Assembly (NCBI GenBank): GCA_020796225.1
Contig: CM036768.1
Location: 41,366,789 to 41,430,788 of the forward strand
DNA length: 64,000 nt
Reading direction: 5' to 3'
Source of the DNA: Arion vulgaris
Taxonomy: Eukaryota; Mollusca; Gastropoda; Stylommatophora; Arionidae
Shown: positions 1-64,000 of the stretch, piece after piece
Layout of the letters: each line of letters starts with the position of its first letter
Position numbering within the stretch: the stretch's first letter is position 1
The notes under the pieces: generated by a model
What the model was told of the DNA's origin: nothing
Seen by the model: the letters and a program-made list of their open reading frames with translations, nothing else
Database searches by the model: none
Made by a program: the position numbers and the translations under genes

Positions 1-53004
<53,004 letters not shown>

Positions 53005-53520
53005 AAGCATAATGAGTACCTCTCATTTTGTGTCTTTTCTCCCTTCTCGCTACCATCTTCTACCTTTCTCTGTGTTGAATATTGATTAGTTATCTTTCTA
53101 TTTTCAAGAATATCTCTATCCAAGAAAGTGACCTAATTTCAATCTGTTGCATTAATAGAAACAATAGAGTATGTCTGCTGCAATTACAGTCATTGTTTGG
53201 AAGAAATGTAAATGTCTACAATCAGATTTAAAGGCTTCTATTTAATTATTCTTTGAAAATGAAGACTGAAAATTGAATTTGTTGATGGTATCATTGTTTA
53301 TGGAAGTCAAGTAACCTTGTTAAGTGTTTAATTAATTTTTGTTTGGTAACACTTACTGTGATTGTGAATGAACTATTGAATCAAATTGTCCATTTTTACA
53401 GACAGACATATAACTTGTTTTTAATATCACATGACACACACACACGGAAGAGAATGAGAGACCGGAATGACCAGAACACTAAGTAGCAAATCATATTACA
53501 AACACATTGCCTTTGAATAC
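53005..53520 (+). other. Galphaq 3' untranslated start
   Basis: AT-rich sequence directly after the stop with no competing open frame. I cannot locate a poly(A) site with confidence: AATAAA hexamers occur at several downstream places (for example about 54502 and 61039). Confidence 0.5.
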
Positions 53521-54300
53521 AAATGTTATATAATAGCCGTCCATCGCGAGCGATGATGACAACAATCTCAGACGTGTACTGTTGCACCTCTCTGGTGTGT
53601 GCGGAGGTGACTGTAGAGTCCAATCCTAGAACAGAATCCCCGACCACAGGTGGGGCATACATGATCAAGGTTAGACATGTGCGTGTTGTGTGCTCTGTCT
53701 TTTCGCGCTGCTCTTTTCTCTGTGACTCAACAATACGATGATTCTCAGCTATTCGGATTCCTCTTTGTTGGTACAGCGCCACATTTGGCGATCTTTGCAA
53801 GGGATTCCCAGCACGTATTGTCTATATCAAAGCATTTCAGAGACACTTTAAGAGTGTCTTTAAAGCGTTTTTCTGTCCACCAGCTAAACGCCTGCCCCTT
53901 CAAGCTCGCCATACATCAACTGTTTTGGGATGCGTTTATCAGGCATTCGAGCAACGTGACCGACCCATCTCAGTTGGGCCTTCTGCAACAGGGTGTTGAC
54001 GCTGGGATCTTTGCTCTTGTGAGGACTTCGCTGTCCTGAATTTTGTCCTGCCAGTTTATTTTTAGTATTCTGCGTAGACAGCTTTTGTGGAAATGGTTTA
54101 ATTTTCTTGCGTGTCTGCTATACACTGTCCATGTCTCGCTGCAGTACAGCAGCGTGGTTAGCACTATGGCCTGGGAAACTTTCAGCTTTGTGACTATGCT
54201 TATCCCCTTCCGTTCCCACACAGTGACACGTAACCTTCCGAACACAGCACTGGCTTTGGATATCCTATTGTGGACCTCAGAATCTATAAATGTTATATAA
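53521..54300 (-). mobile_element. D2: LINE D 3' fragment with 13-bp TSD
   Basis: AAATGTTATATAA at 53521-53533 and 54288-54300. Body 53534-54287, minus strand, with GLDSTVTSAHTREVQQYTSE, EVHNRISKASAVFGRLRVTV and LTTLLYCSETWTVYSRHARK. The 3' end matches D1. Confidence 0.92.
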
Positions 54301-54599
54301 GAATCATTAAAACACATGGGAGCAAAGCTCTCTAAAGAAACATTACTAAATGAAACTTGACATCTCAAGCGAAACTCCTATTCTTTTATTATATATATAG
54401 TTAGTTTAGCCGTCGATCATGATCACTGCACATTGAACTAATTAGCCCTCCCTTCCTCAACACTTCTATAAAGAAGTAAATTGTGGAAGAGAAGAAGAGA
54501 ATAAATGTATACTAGTAGAGTGACAATCTATCAATTAGCTAGGAAAAATAAAACCTTTCTGCTATGCAGTGTTGATTGTTACAGGCCAGACAAAAATGA

Positions 54600-55375
54600 C
54601 TGAAATGAAAGATGAAGACACTGGTGAGGTAAATGACATTGAACATGCACAGTTGTTTGTGAGCACAAAGGGTGGCGAAAAGACTGAGATGTGTGTTGTT
54701 GCACCAATCTGGTATGTGTGGAGGTGACAATAGATTTCAATACTAAAACACAATCCCCTACCACAAGTCAAGGTGGACAACTGTATATTCTGTCTTTTAG
54801 CACAGCTAGCTTTCTCCGTGTCTCAACAGTATGGCGATTCTCAGTTATGCAAGACCCTCTTGCGTTGTTAAGGTGTGACTTTTACCTGTCTTGCACAAGG
54901 AATTCCCAGAATGGGGTGTCTATATTTAAGCATTTTAGAAACACTTTAAAGTGTTTTTTTCTGTCTCCAACTGATCGTCTGCTCCTTCAAGCTCACCATG
55001 CATCAACTGTTGTGGGATGCTTTTATCAGTCATCTGAGCAGCATTATCTGCCCATCTCACCTGGGCCTGCTGAAACAGGGAGTTGATGCTTTTGATCTTG
55101 GATCTTATGAGGACTTGGGTATCTTTAATTTTGTCCTGCCATGTTTTTTTAGTAGTCTGCATAGACAACTTGTGTGGAAGTGGTTTACTGTTACTGTGAG
55201 TCTGCTATACACTGTACCTGTCTCACTGCATACAGCAGCATGGTTAGCACTATGACCCTGTAAACTTTCACCTCTGTGACTTCACTTATTCCCTTCTGCT
55301 CCCACACAGTCTCATGCAGCTTTCCAAACACAGCACTGACTTTGGATATCCTATTGTCGATCTGTCTATATTTGT
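54600..55375 (-). mobile_element. D3: older LINE D 3' fragment
   Basis: Same order as D2 (minus strand TWQDKIKDTQVLIRSKIKSI) but more diverged, with a different 3' segment before about 54690. Confidence 0.8.
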
Positions 55376-55439
55376 GGATCTGGATAGTAACCAGTCAAGA
55401 TAGGCAAAGTTATCCGCTGGCAGGAGACGTTGGTGTTAA

Positions 55440-55672
55440 ATTTTGATGACTGAATCATGGTACTGCTCTCTACGGCAGTTTGGAGTTACCCGTTGTGCAG
55501 GTCGAACTGGATGCCTGAAAGGCAGAGTGAGAGGTGTGTTTAATCAGCGAGTGACGAGAACCATCAGTATGCATACTCTTCTTCGATATCTGTTGGGGAG
55601 ACTGAGCACCTATGGGTCTGCCCGGAGTGCAATGACATCAGTTTAGTAACCAAATAACCAATAACTGCTCTC
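55440..55672 (+). mobile_element. A'3: LINE A' 3' end
   Basis: Matches 6710-6940 in reverse complement: RTGCLKGRVRGVFNQRVTRT and LLRYLLGRLSTYG. Ends with AACCAAATAACCAATAAC. Confidence 0.85.
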
Positions 55673-55961
55673 TAGGGGCAGGAATACTGTGTTGTATACC
55701 ATACAGTCACAGTAGTACTTAAGGTACTATGTATCTGGTTTCATAACCAACTTACCAGCAGTAAATAAAACACATTTCAGATTAAACAAAGTGGGAAAAC
55801 ACATTTTTTTTTTCTTGATCTTTTAAGCATCTGCACTGTTTTTTTAAAGAAACTTTTATTAAATGATGATGAGACAAAAAGATTTCTAGAAGATATACAA
55901 ACACATATTAAACAGCATCTACGCCATCAGAATGTTAATGCACATTTTCAGCTCAATATAG

Positions 55962-56165
55962 GGGACTGCCTAGAGTAGTTGATAGTAGCTCGGCCTGCTA
56001 GCTGTAAGACGCCTCATAGCTCGGGTTCGAACCTACTGTCCGGCATTTGTTGAGTCCCCTGGTCTTACTCAGGACGATAACTGAGTACCTCTGAAGTCGG
56101 AGAAAATCTGCCTGTATGGCGAGGGAATACTAATTACGAGTACATTGAGCACACGGCTTGCCAGT
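55962..56165 (+). mobile_element. SINE (GAAGAAG-tailed family), tRNA-headed part
   Basis: TAGTAGCTCGGCCTGCTAGC is the A-box region and GGGTTCGAACCTACTGTCC contains a good B box (GGTTCGAAC). It is followed by ACCTCTGAAGTCGGAGAA and GGCGAGGGAATACTAAT, the modules seen at 9129 and 59213. The 3' tail is lost. Confidence 0.8.
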
Positions 56166-56339
56166 GTAAAGTAATTTACAATGTGCACGCTGCTGCCATT
56201 GTAAGAAATTGGAAAAACGGATTTTCACGCAAAATCAGTTTCAGAGATGAAACTTCGTCTGAGTTTAAAGCGGATGAAAGAAAAGAAAAAAAAAAGCTCA
56301 ATATAAAAGGAAAAAAATCGGTATCTTCAGACTTTGCAT

Positions 56340-56660
56340 GTCATAACAGACTGTTCTCTCTCTCTATCTCTCGTGATCACCACCCAGACCGATGTACCTG
56401 ACATCTCCATAAATTCTATGCATGCGGAAATCTGGTTCATGCAGACTTAGCATTGATGTGTTTAAGTCACATCTTCAGCCCATTTGGGGCTCTGGAGCTT
56501 ATCCTCGGCAATGTGTCCGGTTTCAGCCAGCGTTTACTCGGTTCGCTCTCTGTTCTGTAGCTATCTAGTGTTTTTTACAGTGTGGGGTAGCTAGCCCCAC
56601 ACAGTGGTTCTATTTTTTACACCCCAATTTGGGCCCCGGTAACCACTTGGGCGATAACAG
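56340..56660 (-). mobile_element. SINE type ii copy
   Basis: Reverse complement of 16574-16912 with a deletion in the shared head. CTCTCTCTATCTCTCGTGAT on the left is the GA tail; the head at about 56655 reads CGCCCAAGTGGTTACCGGGG on the minus strand. Confidence 0.85.
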
Positions 56661-57769
56661 ACTGTTCAACAAGTAAAAGTTAGGAACTTCTATTGATTTT
56701 GAACTGGTACAAATTGATCCTGGAATATTTGTTACAAATGTACACCAGATTTGAGAAAACGGACAAAATCTTTTTTTAGTATTGAATAAAAATTCATTTG
56801 ATTGCAGCAGTCAATGCAAGTAGTGCATGTGAAATTTATCTTTTAATTAAATGTACGATATGAAATGTGATATGAAACGTGTTCTGTTGTTTATGTCACA
56901 ACTGTACATCTCTTTCCTGTTAATATGTACATTTTGTTCTCTATCTGATGTAGAAAAAGGTCAGTTTGAATATTAGTATGTTTGTTCATATTATGAGTAC
57001 ATTAGTAAGTGATAGGATATTTCAAGCAAGTAACAGTTTTCAACATTACATCTTTAGTTTGATAATATGATTTCATTTTTCAGTGATGGGTCATGAATGA
57101 CAGACTGATAATTATTGAGTATGTTTTCACAAGCCTTGACTAAATTATTAATTTTAATTCCTGGTTAAATGATAAAGTCCTTATTACTGGTTAAAGCATC
57201 AGTAGCAGTCCAAATATTATTCCGACTGTTTGATTTATGTCTTTTAATCACTTTGATTAGCTTATTTTGATTGGCTTATTAATGATATGTCCTTTTCGTA
57301 GTACTATTTTACAGATACAAGATATAATGTGCTTAAACAGCAGCTATTGTGCCAAGTCTTGCTGACATGAAACCATTAAACTAAAGCAAGATTTTTAGAT
57401 TTTTGAAGACACAAATAGAGAAAGTTGTTTTTTATATTTCTATTTTTCCTCATTTAAAAAGAAATTTCTGTTCCAGTGTAAGCAATAGTTTATTTCTTTG
57501 TGTTCTTCTAGGATAACTACTTATAAACTACTCTTTGCAGTGATTTGATTATAACTAGATTGTGTTATGTTGACAACAATACAAACAGATTCAATATCTG
57601 CACTTTTTGAACAAAGATGAGTTTAGCTGTGTGTTACAAACTGATCACATGGAGTTGACCCTGCAACCTGTGCTAACTAGAAAACCATAGCCAGTTTTTT
57701 CCCCACAATGTACTCCCCATCAGCTTTTGCATCATTATCATCCCATGTATCATTTATTTATTTTCAATT
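56661..57769. other. intergenic or 3' region with no recognised element
   Basis: AT-rich sequence with only short chance open frames. Nothing I can name. Confidence 0.6.
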
Positions 57770-57960
57770 CTGCTTTCTCACTGGTCCAATCTTACAATTC
57801 TTTTCCAAAAGTAATGATAACATTTTAAAAGTATGTCATGGTCACACACATCAGATTCATTCTTCTCTGGTAGGGTTGCTACTGTCCTTCTCTGGAATAT
57901 CACCATTTTAGCTTGTACCATCTATGACATACTTTGCTTGAGAGTATCTCTGAACTAAAA
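57770..57960 (-). mobile_element. A'4: LINE A' fragment
   Basis: TTCTTTTCCAAAAGTAATGA and the GGTAGGGTTGCTACTGTCCT segment align with 7435-7570 of A'1. Strongly decayed. Confidence 0.6.
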
Positions 57961-57964
57961 CACA

Positions 57965-58165
57965 CATGCCCGCGTGCCCAGCGTGTTCGTAGCCGGACTG
58001 TGGGTGACTAGCCTCTGTTGTACGTGGTTCAATCCGTGGCAGGCAGAAAAGCCACAGATTCCAGATTCACGGTGTTCGTGGCACAACCAAAGGGTTACGA
58101 TGTCCATGCACTAGCTCAAGAGCTGAAAGCTCAGTGCTTCTGGATGGGAAAACAAAAAAACTAAA
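57965..58165 (+). mobile_element. tRNA-like SINE, another family
   Basis: TTCGTAGCCGGACTGTGGGT and GTGGTTCAATCCGTGGC give plausible A and B boxes. The body ends TGGATGGGAAAACAAAAAAA. Single copy in the window. Confidence 0.5.
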
Positions 58166-58430
58166 ACACACACCTTCATTCTAACCTTGTTCTAGATGAT
58201 CATAACTATTTTGAGCCTAATCTATAGTCAACCATGAAAATATATAACTGATGGAATAGTAGGTCAAGCATAAACAAGTATTAACATTAATACATATACA
58301 TAAATATTTTCCCTTTTTTGGACACAGGTCAACAATTCAGTCAAGGGTATAAACATTGTATTATGTTTTGCAGTACAATAATAACATCTTATCTCTGTGC
58401 TTCTTATAACAGTCCTTCTTATAACCTTCG

Positions 58431-58800
58431 CAGGGTGCCCCAAAATAGGCCTATACTGTGCATCTCGCCAACTGTTCTCCACCATGCTGACTTCAGTCTG
58501 CCCCTCTTTCATTTTCCACTGAGATCCCCTTCATGGCATTTCTTCTGGTCTCTGGTTCATTTTTGAGTACATATCCTATCCAGTTCCAGCATCTGCTTTT
58601 AGTCACTGCACTTCTTGATTGAACATGATGAGCAGTTCTTGTTTGCTGATTTTGTCTGGTCAAAATATTCTTAGACTTTTCTCTAGATAGTTTGTATGGA
58701 ATGTTGACAGTCTAGGTCAGCAGATCTTTACCTTTTCATTACCGCTGACCACTTTAATCATCTGTTGTTGCCACTGACAACCAAAGTATTTAATTTATGA
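58431..58800 (-). mobile_element. RTE-like LINE C-terminal fragment, weak
   Basis: The minus strand reads NEPETRRNAMKGISVENERG in place of the usual WIGHVLR...R.A..W.P.G tail. Diverged. Confidence 0.45.
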
Positions 58801-58999
58801 AAATGTTTGAAAATTAATTATGTGTGTGTTTATACAATAATAAACATCTACAGTTGGAAATGTGCTGCTTTAAACAAGGAAACATAATGAATGAACATTT
58901 ATTTTTCTTAATGTCTAAGTTGGATGAATTCTACACATCTGCAACTCACAATACTAATTTATTTTTTATTATATAGCCATAGTGATGAGGAGGGGAGGT

Positions 59000-59203
59000 T
59001 TAGAACACATTGTGACAACCAGTAAAATTGAGGGTAGACAAAACAAGGAAGACAGAGAGAGAAAATTTTGATAGCCTGACTTCTATGGTTGCACTTGGCA
59101 GAGCGTCAACATCTGAGTTGGTAGCAAACACCAAAGATAGAGATTTGTGGAGATCCATGATCACCTATGCCAGACTACACTGCACCTGATGATGATGATG
59201 AGC
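59000..59203 (+). mobile_element. LINE 3' end with TGATGATGATG tail
   Basis: Reads SELVANTKDRDLWRSMITYA then RLHCT and stop, the typical C-terminus of an RTE-like ORF, followed by the simple tail at 59188-59199. Confidence 0.7.
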
Positions 59204-59204
59204 T

Positions 59205-59352
59205 ATATACCTCTGAAGTCGGAGAAGGCACGCCTGTATGGCAGGGGACATTGATAATAAGGAAAGCATGCCTTCATGCAAAAATCAGCCAGAAGTTTCA
59301 AGCACCCTGACTACGCCTGAATTCATAGCGAGTGAATGCAAGAAGAAGATGA
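59205..59352 (+). mobile_element. SINE (GAAGAAG-tailed family), 3' body
   Basis: ACCTCTGAAGTCGGAGAAGG, CATGCAAAAATCAGCCAGAA and GACTACGCCTGAATTCATAG with the tail GCAAGAAGAAGATG. Cleanest 3' body of this family here. Confidence 0.8.
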
Positions 59353-62081
59353 GCCATATTTATACAATCTAAGAAATTATCATCAGTTAAGCATAAATAA
59401 CATTCTAATAAACATTGATAGTGTTTATAGAATGAATGTATAGCGTGAAGCTGAGGTTGTGACCCTAATGTTACTATAAACTGATACTCAACAATCCATG
59501 CTCTCTTTAAGCCCATTACTCAGTGAGTTGTGAGGCATTTTCAGTACTAAATTTTGGCTTCTGAGGTTTAGAAGACAAAGTCCTATTCCAGTGTCAAAAC
59601 TGGTTGTAACTACAATTGAATTGTGTTAACTTTCTTTATGTTTTAGGAACATTTGTAATAAGATGTCCGGTGCTGCATTTCACAAACAAGCTTTATTCCA
59701 TTGGGGTTGGTAGCTTAAACTTGTATTTTGAGTGGCGTTTCAAACTTTCTTTATGGTTCTTTTTAATATGAATGAGATCAGAGAGTGATATTTCACACAA
59801 GTTTGTAGTTACAAAAGTTATCAATACTTTCAAAACCCTCTTTTATATTTATTTTTAGGTTTATTTTTAAGTTTATATTTATTTAGTTTATTTTTAAGGT
59901 TCTTTTATCACAATAGGAGTCTACACTTGATAAAACTGACACAACATTGATTATAGTTTAGCAGTAAGTGCTTACTTCTATTAGCAAGATACTGATTGTT
60001 CCCATAACCTGTTAGTTATGCTAGCACTCACAAAATAAAATATATGCATGCACACAAACACATAAAGAGAAACAGTGAGATTCTATAAATTTATTAATCT
60101 CAACCACACATCCAGATCATTTATATCATTTCTGAAATCCATTGATTAATCACTGTTCCGCTTGTCAATTTTCAATTCCATGAGATAATAAATAGCATGC
60201 ATAATTGAAAGTGAATCTGGTTCAAATTAATATTATTTGTTGCTTTCTGGACTCAAAATATTATGTGCAGTTTTCGCAACGCTTTTTGCTTGTTATTAAC
60301 TTGTTTTGTCTTTTTAGCACCAACTATATCTTGGCAAGATCATGTATTTCCTTATATTTGCATAAGATTGTATTAAGGTCAGTATTTATTTGAAACTAGA
60401 AAATCTGTATTATTGATCTCTTTTCCTGCTTGATTTTAAACTCTTACAACTACAGATTTTAATAACGTACTTGTTAATTTGCTCATTATGTCAAATATTT
60501 GTCTTCTAATACTGAAAACAAATGGAAATATATGTGAATTCTAATACTGACAACAAATGGAAATATGTGTGAATTTTAATACTGAAAACAAATGGAAATA
60601 TGTGTGAAAAATAAAATAATTCAATGTTGTGCAACAACAGTGACCTTGAATTGATTGAATTGAACTTGAAATAAATACATGACATGTATTGGAACTTTGT
60701 AACCTCAAGTTTGATCATCATATTGTGCTCCAGTGTTAAAACAAACTTGGCACATAACAGAATTTTGTTTACTTTCTTTATCTTTATTTTCTAGATTATA
60801 AATATACAGGGCGTGGTTTATGAAACCATTTCTTGGATGTTGTCTTATGCCTGTGTCTGAACGTGCCATGTTGTAATTTTTCATTTATATTTTCGTGAGT
60901 AATAAATGTGTAACTATGGCATAACAATTTCTAATGTGCAATCACTATTATTCCATTGGCAGTTTGTACAAATTTCTGTAACATTGAAATGTTTGCACTA
61001 ATGAATGTACCATATTTGTGTTGACTTTTTACAACTTTTAATAAATATTTGCTTTGTTATTGCTTACTTTTCCTTCCTTATCCAATTTGAAACTTCAGCT
61101 AGTAATTTGAGTTTGTGAAGATGTCTGTAATATAACAAACATGATATACTATAATATTTAATATCGCATCAGATTTTGTTATTTGATGGTTGCATTGATC
61201 TATGTAATTATTGTAATTATTACAGTTATTATAGCATTATATTTCATGTGCAATTTACATACATTAAAATACAAAATATAATGTGCTGTTGTGTAAAGTC
61301 AGTTTTGAATGACAAGCTAGTATGTGGGCGTGCATGCATGAGGGAGGAGTTGACAAATGTGTATGCATATTTTATTGTCTAATAATAAGTAACCTTCTGC
61401 TAGGCTTTGTAAGTATCCACATCATGTAGAGTCTGTTGTTTTTAAAGCTTAAGGGGTGACCTTCATGTGGCTGTTGGCTGCCTGCCTGCCAGCTCCCTTT
61501 ATAAAAATGAAATGAAGACCTGCACGTTATCATTAAAAACAAATATTGAGGTCAATTGTGTGTTAGGTTTAGCATATGCTGTGGCTGAACACTTTGGAAA
61601 CCGATCCCATAACACTTTTGCTGCCTCGGATGACAAACATCGACAAAACACAAACTCCCTTTCACTGCTGTGGTCAACTTTTGGCATCCGGGTGTACTTC
61701 TTTTTTCATGGAGAGTTTCACTAACCGTACACAGGTATTACATTACTCACTACTTCTGTATTGATCAGAAGAGCTCTCCAAAATGGCGGATCTAGCATGG
61801 CAGATCTAGCATACATGTGTTAAAAATACAATGTCAGATTTTGAATGAATTTATCATGATGTAGCTGATGATAGTCAGGTTCAAAATGACTTCTTTGCCA
61901 GTGATAATGATAAAACAGGTTCTGAATGTGATACAAATTTGAAGTTTGATTTAAGTAACAATGTTTATAGATCAATAGCAGATATTCCCAGGGGTACAGG
62001 TGTAGGTGATGGGCCCTCACCTAAAAAACTGGATAGGTATGGGGAGCGATAGAAACGGCAGCTGCAGAAATACTAATAATA
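59353..62081. other. intergenic sequence
   Basis: Mostly AT-rich with no element I can name. At 61830-62040 a short acidic frame ([13 protein letters not shown]) is present but too short to identify. A 35-bp repeat lies at 60504-60608. Confidence 0.55.
60504..60608. repeat. 35-bp tandem repeat, three units
   Basis: TTCTAATACTGAAAACAAAT-type units begin at 60504, 60539 and 60574, each 35 bp. Confidence 0.92.
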
Positions 62082-62360
62082 ATTCTTCTTGTACCGTTAT
62101 ACATTACATAGGGCCTGCAAGCAATTTCTCCATATGGCTCTATCCTGGGCAACTCTCTCAATCTCCTCCATGGAACTGAGACTGATATTTCTTGTCTCTC
62201 TCAGCAAAGTTTGTTACAGGGTCTCCTTAGGTTATCATCTCTTTCATAAAGCCTTTGCATCCCACTTCAATGCCTGCTTTGATATTCGTTGATCATTTCT
62301 TCTCAAGGTGTGTCCAACATATCTCCATCTTCTCCTTCTTATAACAGTTGTTACCAGTAG
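62082..62360 (-). mobile_element. R3: RTE-like LINE 3' fragment
   Basis: AATAATTCTTCTTGTACCGT onwards aligns with R1 positions 1009-1290 at high identity, with the same AAT-type 3' end. More broken in frame than R1. Confidence 0.88.
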
Positions 62361-63639
62361 CTTGTGGTTTATGAAAAATATACTGTACATATAGACAGGT
62401 CAGTAGCTCATTCATATTTGAACATTATCCCATAGTTTCAAAGTCCTAGGTTTAATAGTTTATTTTTTATGATTTTTTGAAATTATCACCCTGAACATGC
62501 CCAAAAATAGTGTGGTAGTGAGCCAGACTTGGTTGAAAAATGGGTGGCAGCGAAAGTGTTAATAATGAGAACACGCTTTAATCCCCAGAAAAGTCTGATA
62601 ATTCTTTCTGATGGCAGTGCAATAAGAAAAATCTATCCAGCCTGTGCACTGCTTGGTGATGAAAAGGACAAGCAGCCTTTAAGCCTGAGCCTAGAAAAGC
62701 TCTCAGTGGCCACCAAATCATAGGATAATTGCTATACACTTTTCACCAAATTTGTTAGCATTATTCTTGCTTGCATTGAAGCAGTGCTCGTATATTAATA
62801 GACATTACATTGCTGTTGTGGAGTTTTGGTGTTAGTGTTATAAATTGAGAATCTATTTGTGGTCATAATCTACTCTCAACCTGTCTTGTATAATTGAAGG
62901 AAATTGATATCTATGCCACCAGGGCACCCAAATTAGTGCCAGATAGAAGGTTTGGCAGCAAGCACTTACATAGTGTTTCCAACAATGATTCTGAATTTGA
63001 CCTCAATTCAGAAAGTATTGATACGCATCTTTAACTGAGGGACTGGAGAATGGACTATACCAAAAACTATCCCCTGGAGAGCGAATCCACTTTACTGAGA
63101 TGTTTATTTGATTATAAATTGACATGCATAACTAGACAGTCAGATCCCTGAAACACTATTTAGTTTAGAAGTTCTCAACCTGGTTAGAATCCCATCTCCT
63201 GTCCTTCCTCCTCCTTAGGGTGTATGCGGAGGGAAGTGTGGACCTCATACTCAAACTCCTTGGTGTATGGGGCAAAAAAAAGGGTTACTTTAATCATTTG
63301 CTAGTTGGGTTATAAATTGTGCAAAAAAAAACTTTGAGGTAGAAGATATTCTATGTCAACATATTGCAAGGTATATAATTCTTTTGTATAGTATGACTAA
63401 AATCTAGACTGATTCATAAATGAGTCAGTTTCAAGAAAAACATAACTGATGAACAGTTGCTTATAGTGATTTTTAATAGTAGTTTTCATTTGACATAGTC
63501 ATAGATATTCTATTCAAGAACAATCACAATTTGCTCCATTGTCATAATGACATTTCAATTTGGAAGGAGAATTAGTCAAACTTACTTTACCACATAATTA
63601 ACTGCCACTTTGTTCACAGGGGCTAGAACACTTTGTGAC
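62361..63639. other. intergenic sequence, no element recognised
   Basis: Short open frame 62529-62723 has LIILSDGSA but no other RNase H motif, so I do not call it. The rest shows nothing. Confidence 0.5.
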
Positions 63640-64000
63640 AGCAGAAAAAAAATTACTAGCGTCATGTCTAGCAAGCGCATTACTAAAACAGTCTAAATCT
63701 ATGAAAACCGCTGTTGTGTGCTTTTCCTTTTGGAATCCATCAATTGTATTATGCACAAGTCTGAAGAGTTGGTCTTCTGTTCTGCAGCCCTTCTAAACCC
63801 TGCCTGAGTATTATCAAGTGACCGGTCTTTCAAGCCACCAATAAAGTTGTTTATTAACCATTCTCTCCGCCAGCTTTCCTAAACATGAGGTCAATGAAAT
63901 GGGCCTGTAACTTAGTGGGTCGCCTACTGGTTTCCCTTTCTTTAGGATGGGTGATATTGGCTGTTTGCCAAGCAGCAGGTATATTGGCCTCTCTCCAAGT
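63640..64000 (-). mobile_element. Jockey-like LINE RT fragment, runs out of the window
   Basis: The minus strand, with frame corrections, shows the RT order: PISLTSCLGKLAER-like, then TQAGFRRGCRTEDQLFRL-like and HNTIDGFQKEK. Both the order and the PISL/GKL and QAGFR motifs are those of jockey-type RT. Confidence 0.75.

Noticed and set aside
55962..56060. A functional tRNA gene
   Set aside because: A- and B-box-like motifs are present, but no acceptor stem or anticodon loop folds convincingly and the body continues as a repeated SINE.
61029..61055. AATAAA as the Galphaq poly(A) signal
   Set aside because: It is 8 kb beyond the stop, with many other AATAAA hexamers between; there is no evidence to choose.
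62529..62723. RNase H fragment (LIILSDGSA)
   Set aside because: Only one weak motif and no supporting neighbours.

Overview
This is eukaryotic nuclear DNA. It holds one host gene, almost certainly a G-protein alpha-q subunit (Galphaq/GNAQ type), read on the + strand in eight coding pieces between positions 1 and 53004. The gene enters the window inside its first coding exon, so the ATG is upstream, and it ends at a TGA at 53002-53004. All splice sites I could place are GT/AG, and introns run from 3.5 to 9 kb. Residue choices such as [10 protein letters not shown] and IDYETVTTF look like a protostome invertebrate. The large introns and the mix of non-LTR retrotransposons, Penelope-like elements, mariner, piggyBac and hAT fit a mollusc or arthropod with a large genome. 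I cannot narrow the species further.

Exon map: 1-111 (partial), 8327-8511, 12026-12180, 20383-20511, 29324-29451, 38352-38505, 44710-44817 and 52922-53004. The parts carry the P-loop, helical domain, switch I, switch II, NKKD, TCAT and the EYNLV tail in the expected order. The one defect is exon 5 (switch II, DVGGQ), which is 128 nt instead of the usual 130 nt and carries two separate one-base losses. Either the assembly is wrong there or this allele is broken.

Everything else is decayed mobile DNA, much of it nested. I use local family names. R: RTE-like LINE. A and A': related LINEs encoding reverse transcriptase (RT) plus RNase H; A' ends in an AACCAAT-type tail. B, C, D, E, F, G, J, K, L: other non-LTR LINEs. 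PLE: Penelope-like element with RT plus a GIY-YIG domain. M1-M3: mariner copies. pB1 and pB2: piggyBac-like non-autonomous elements. SINE types i, ii and iii share one head module; a separate tRNA-headed SINE has a tail ending in GAAGAAG.

Region by region: 1-8 kb has R, E and A copies, pB1 inside A1, and a SINE containing an A' LINE. 9-17 kb has scattered LINE, SINE and PLE pieces and a 35-bp minisatellite. 17-20 kb has a PLE split by a fold-back mariner. 21-29 kb has LINE F inside LINE G, then a hAT remnant containing pB2, which itself contains LINE K and a second fold-back mariner. 29.8-38.3 kb has LINE C, a GC-rich repetitive block, a 5'-inverted PLE split by LINE A2, and mariner M3 beside exon 6. 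39-44.6 kb has LINE B containing a 5'-inverted (twin-primed) LINE A3. 47.5-52 kb has LINE E1 broken by four separate insertions. After 53 kb come the Galphaq 3' side, two D LINEs and sparser intergenic DNA.

Many insertions can be dated relative to each other because target-site duplications (TSDs) or paralogous empty sites are readable in the sequence.
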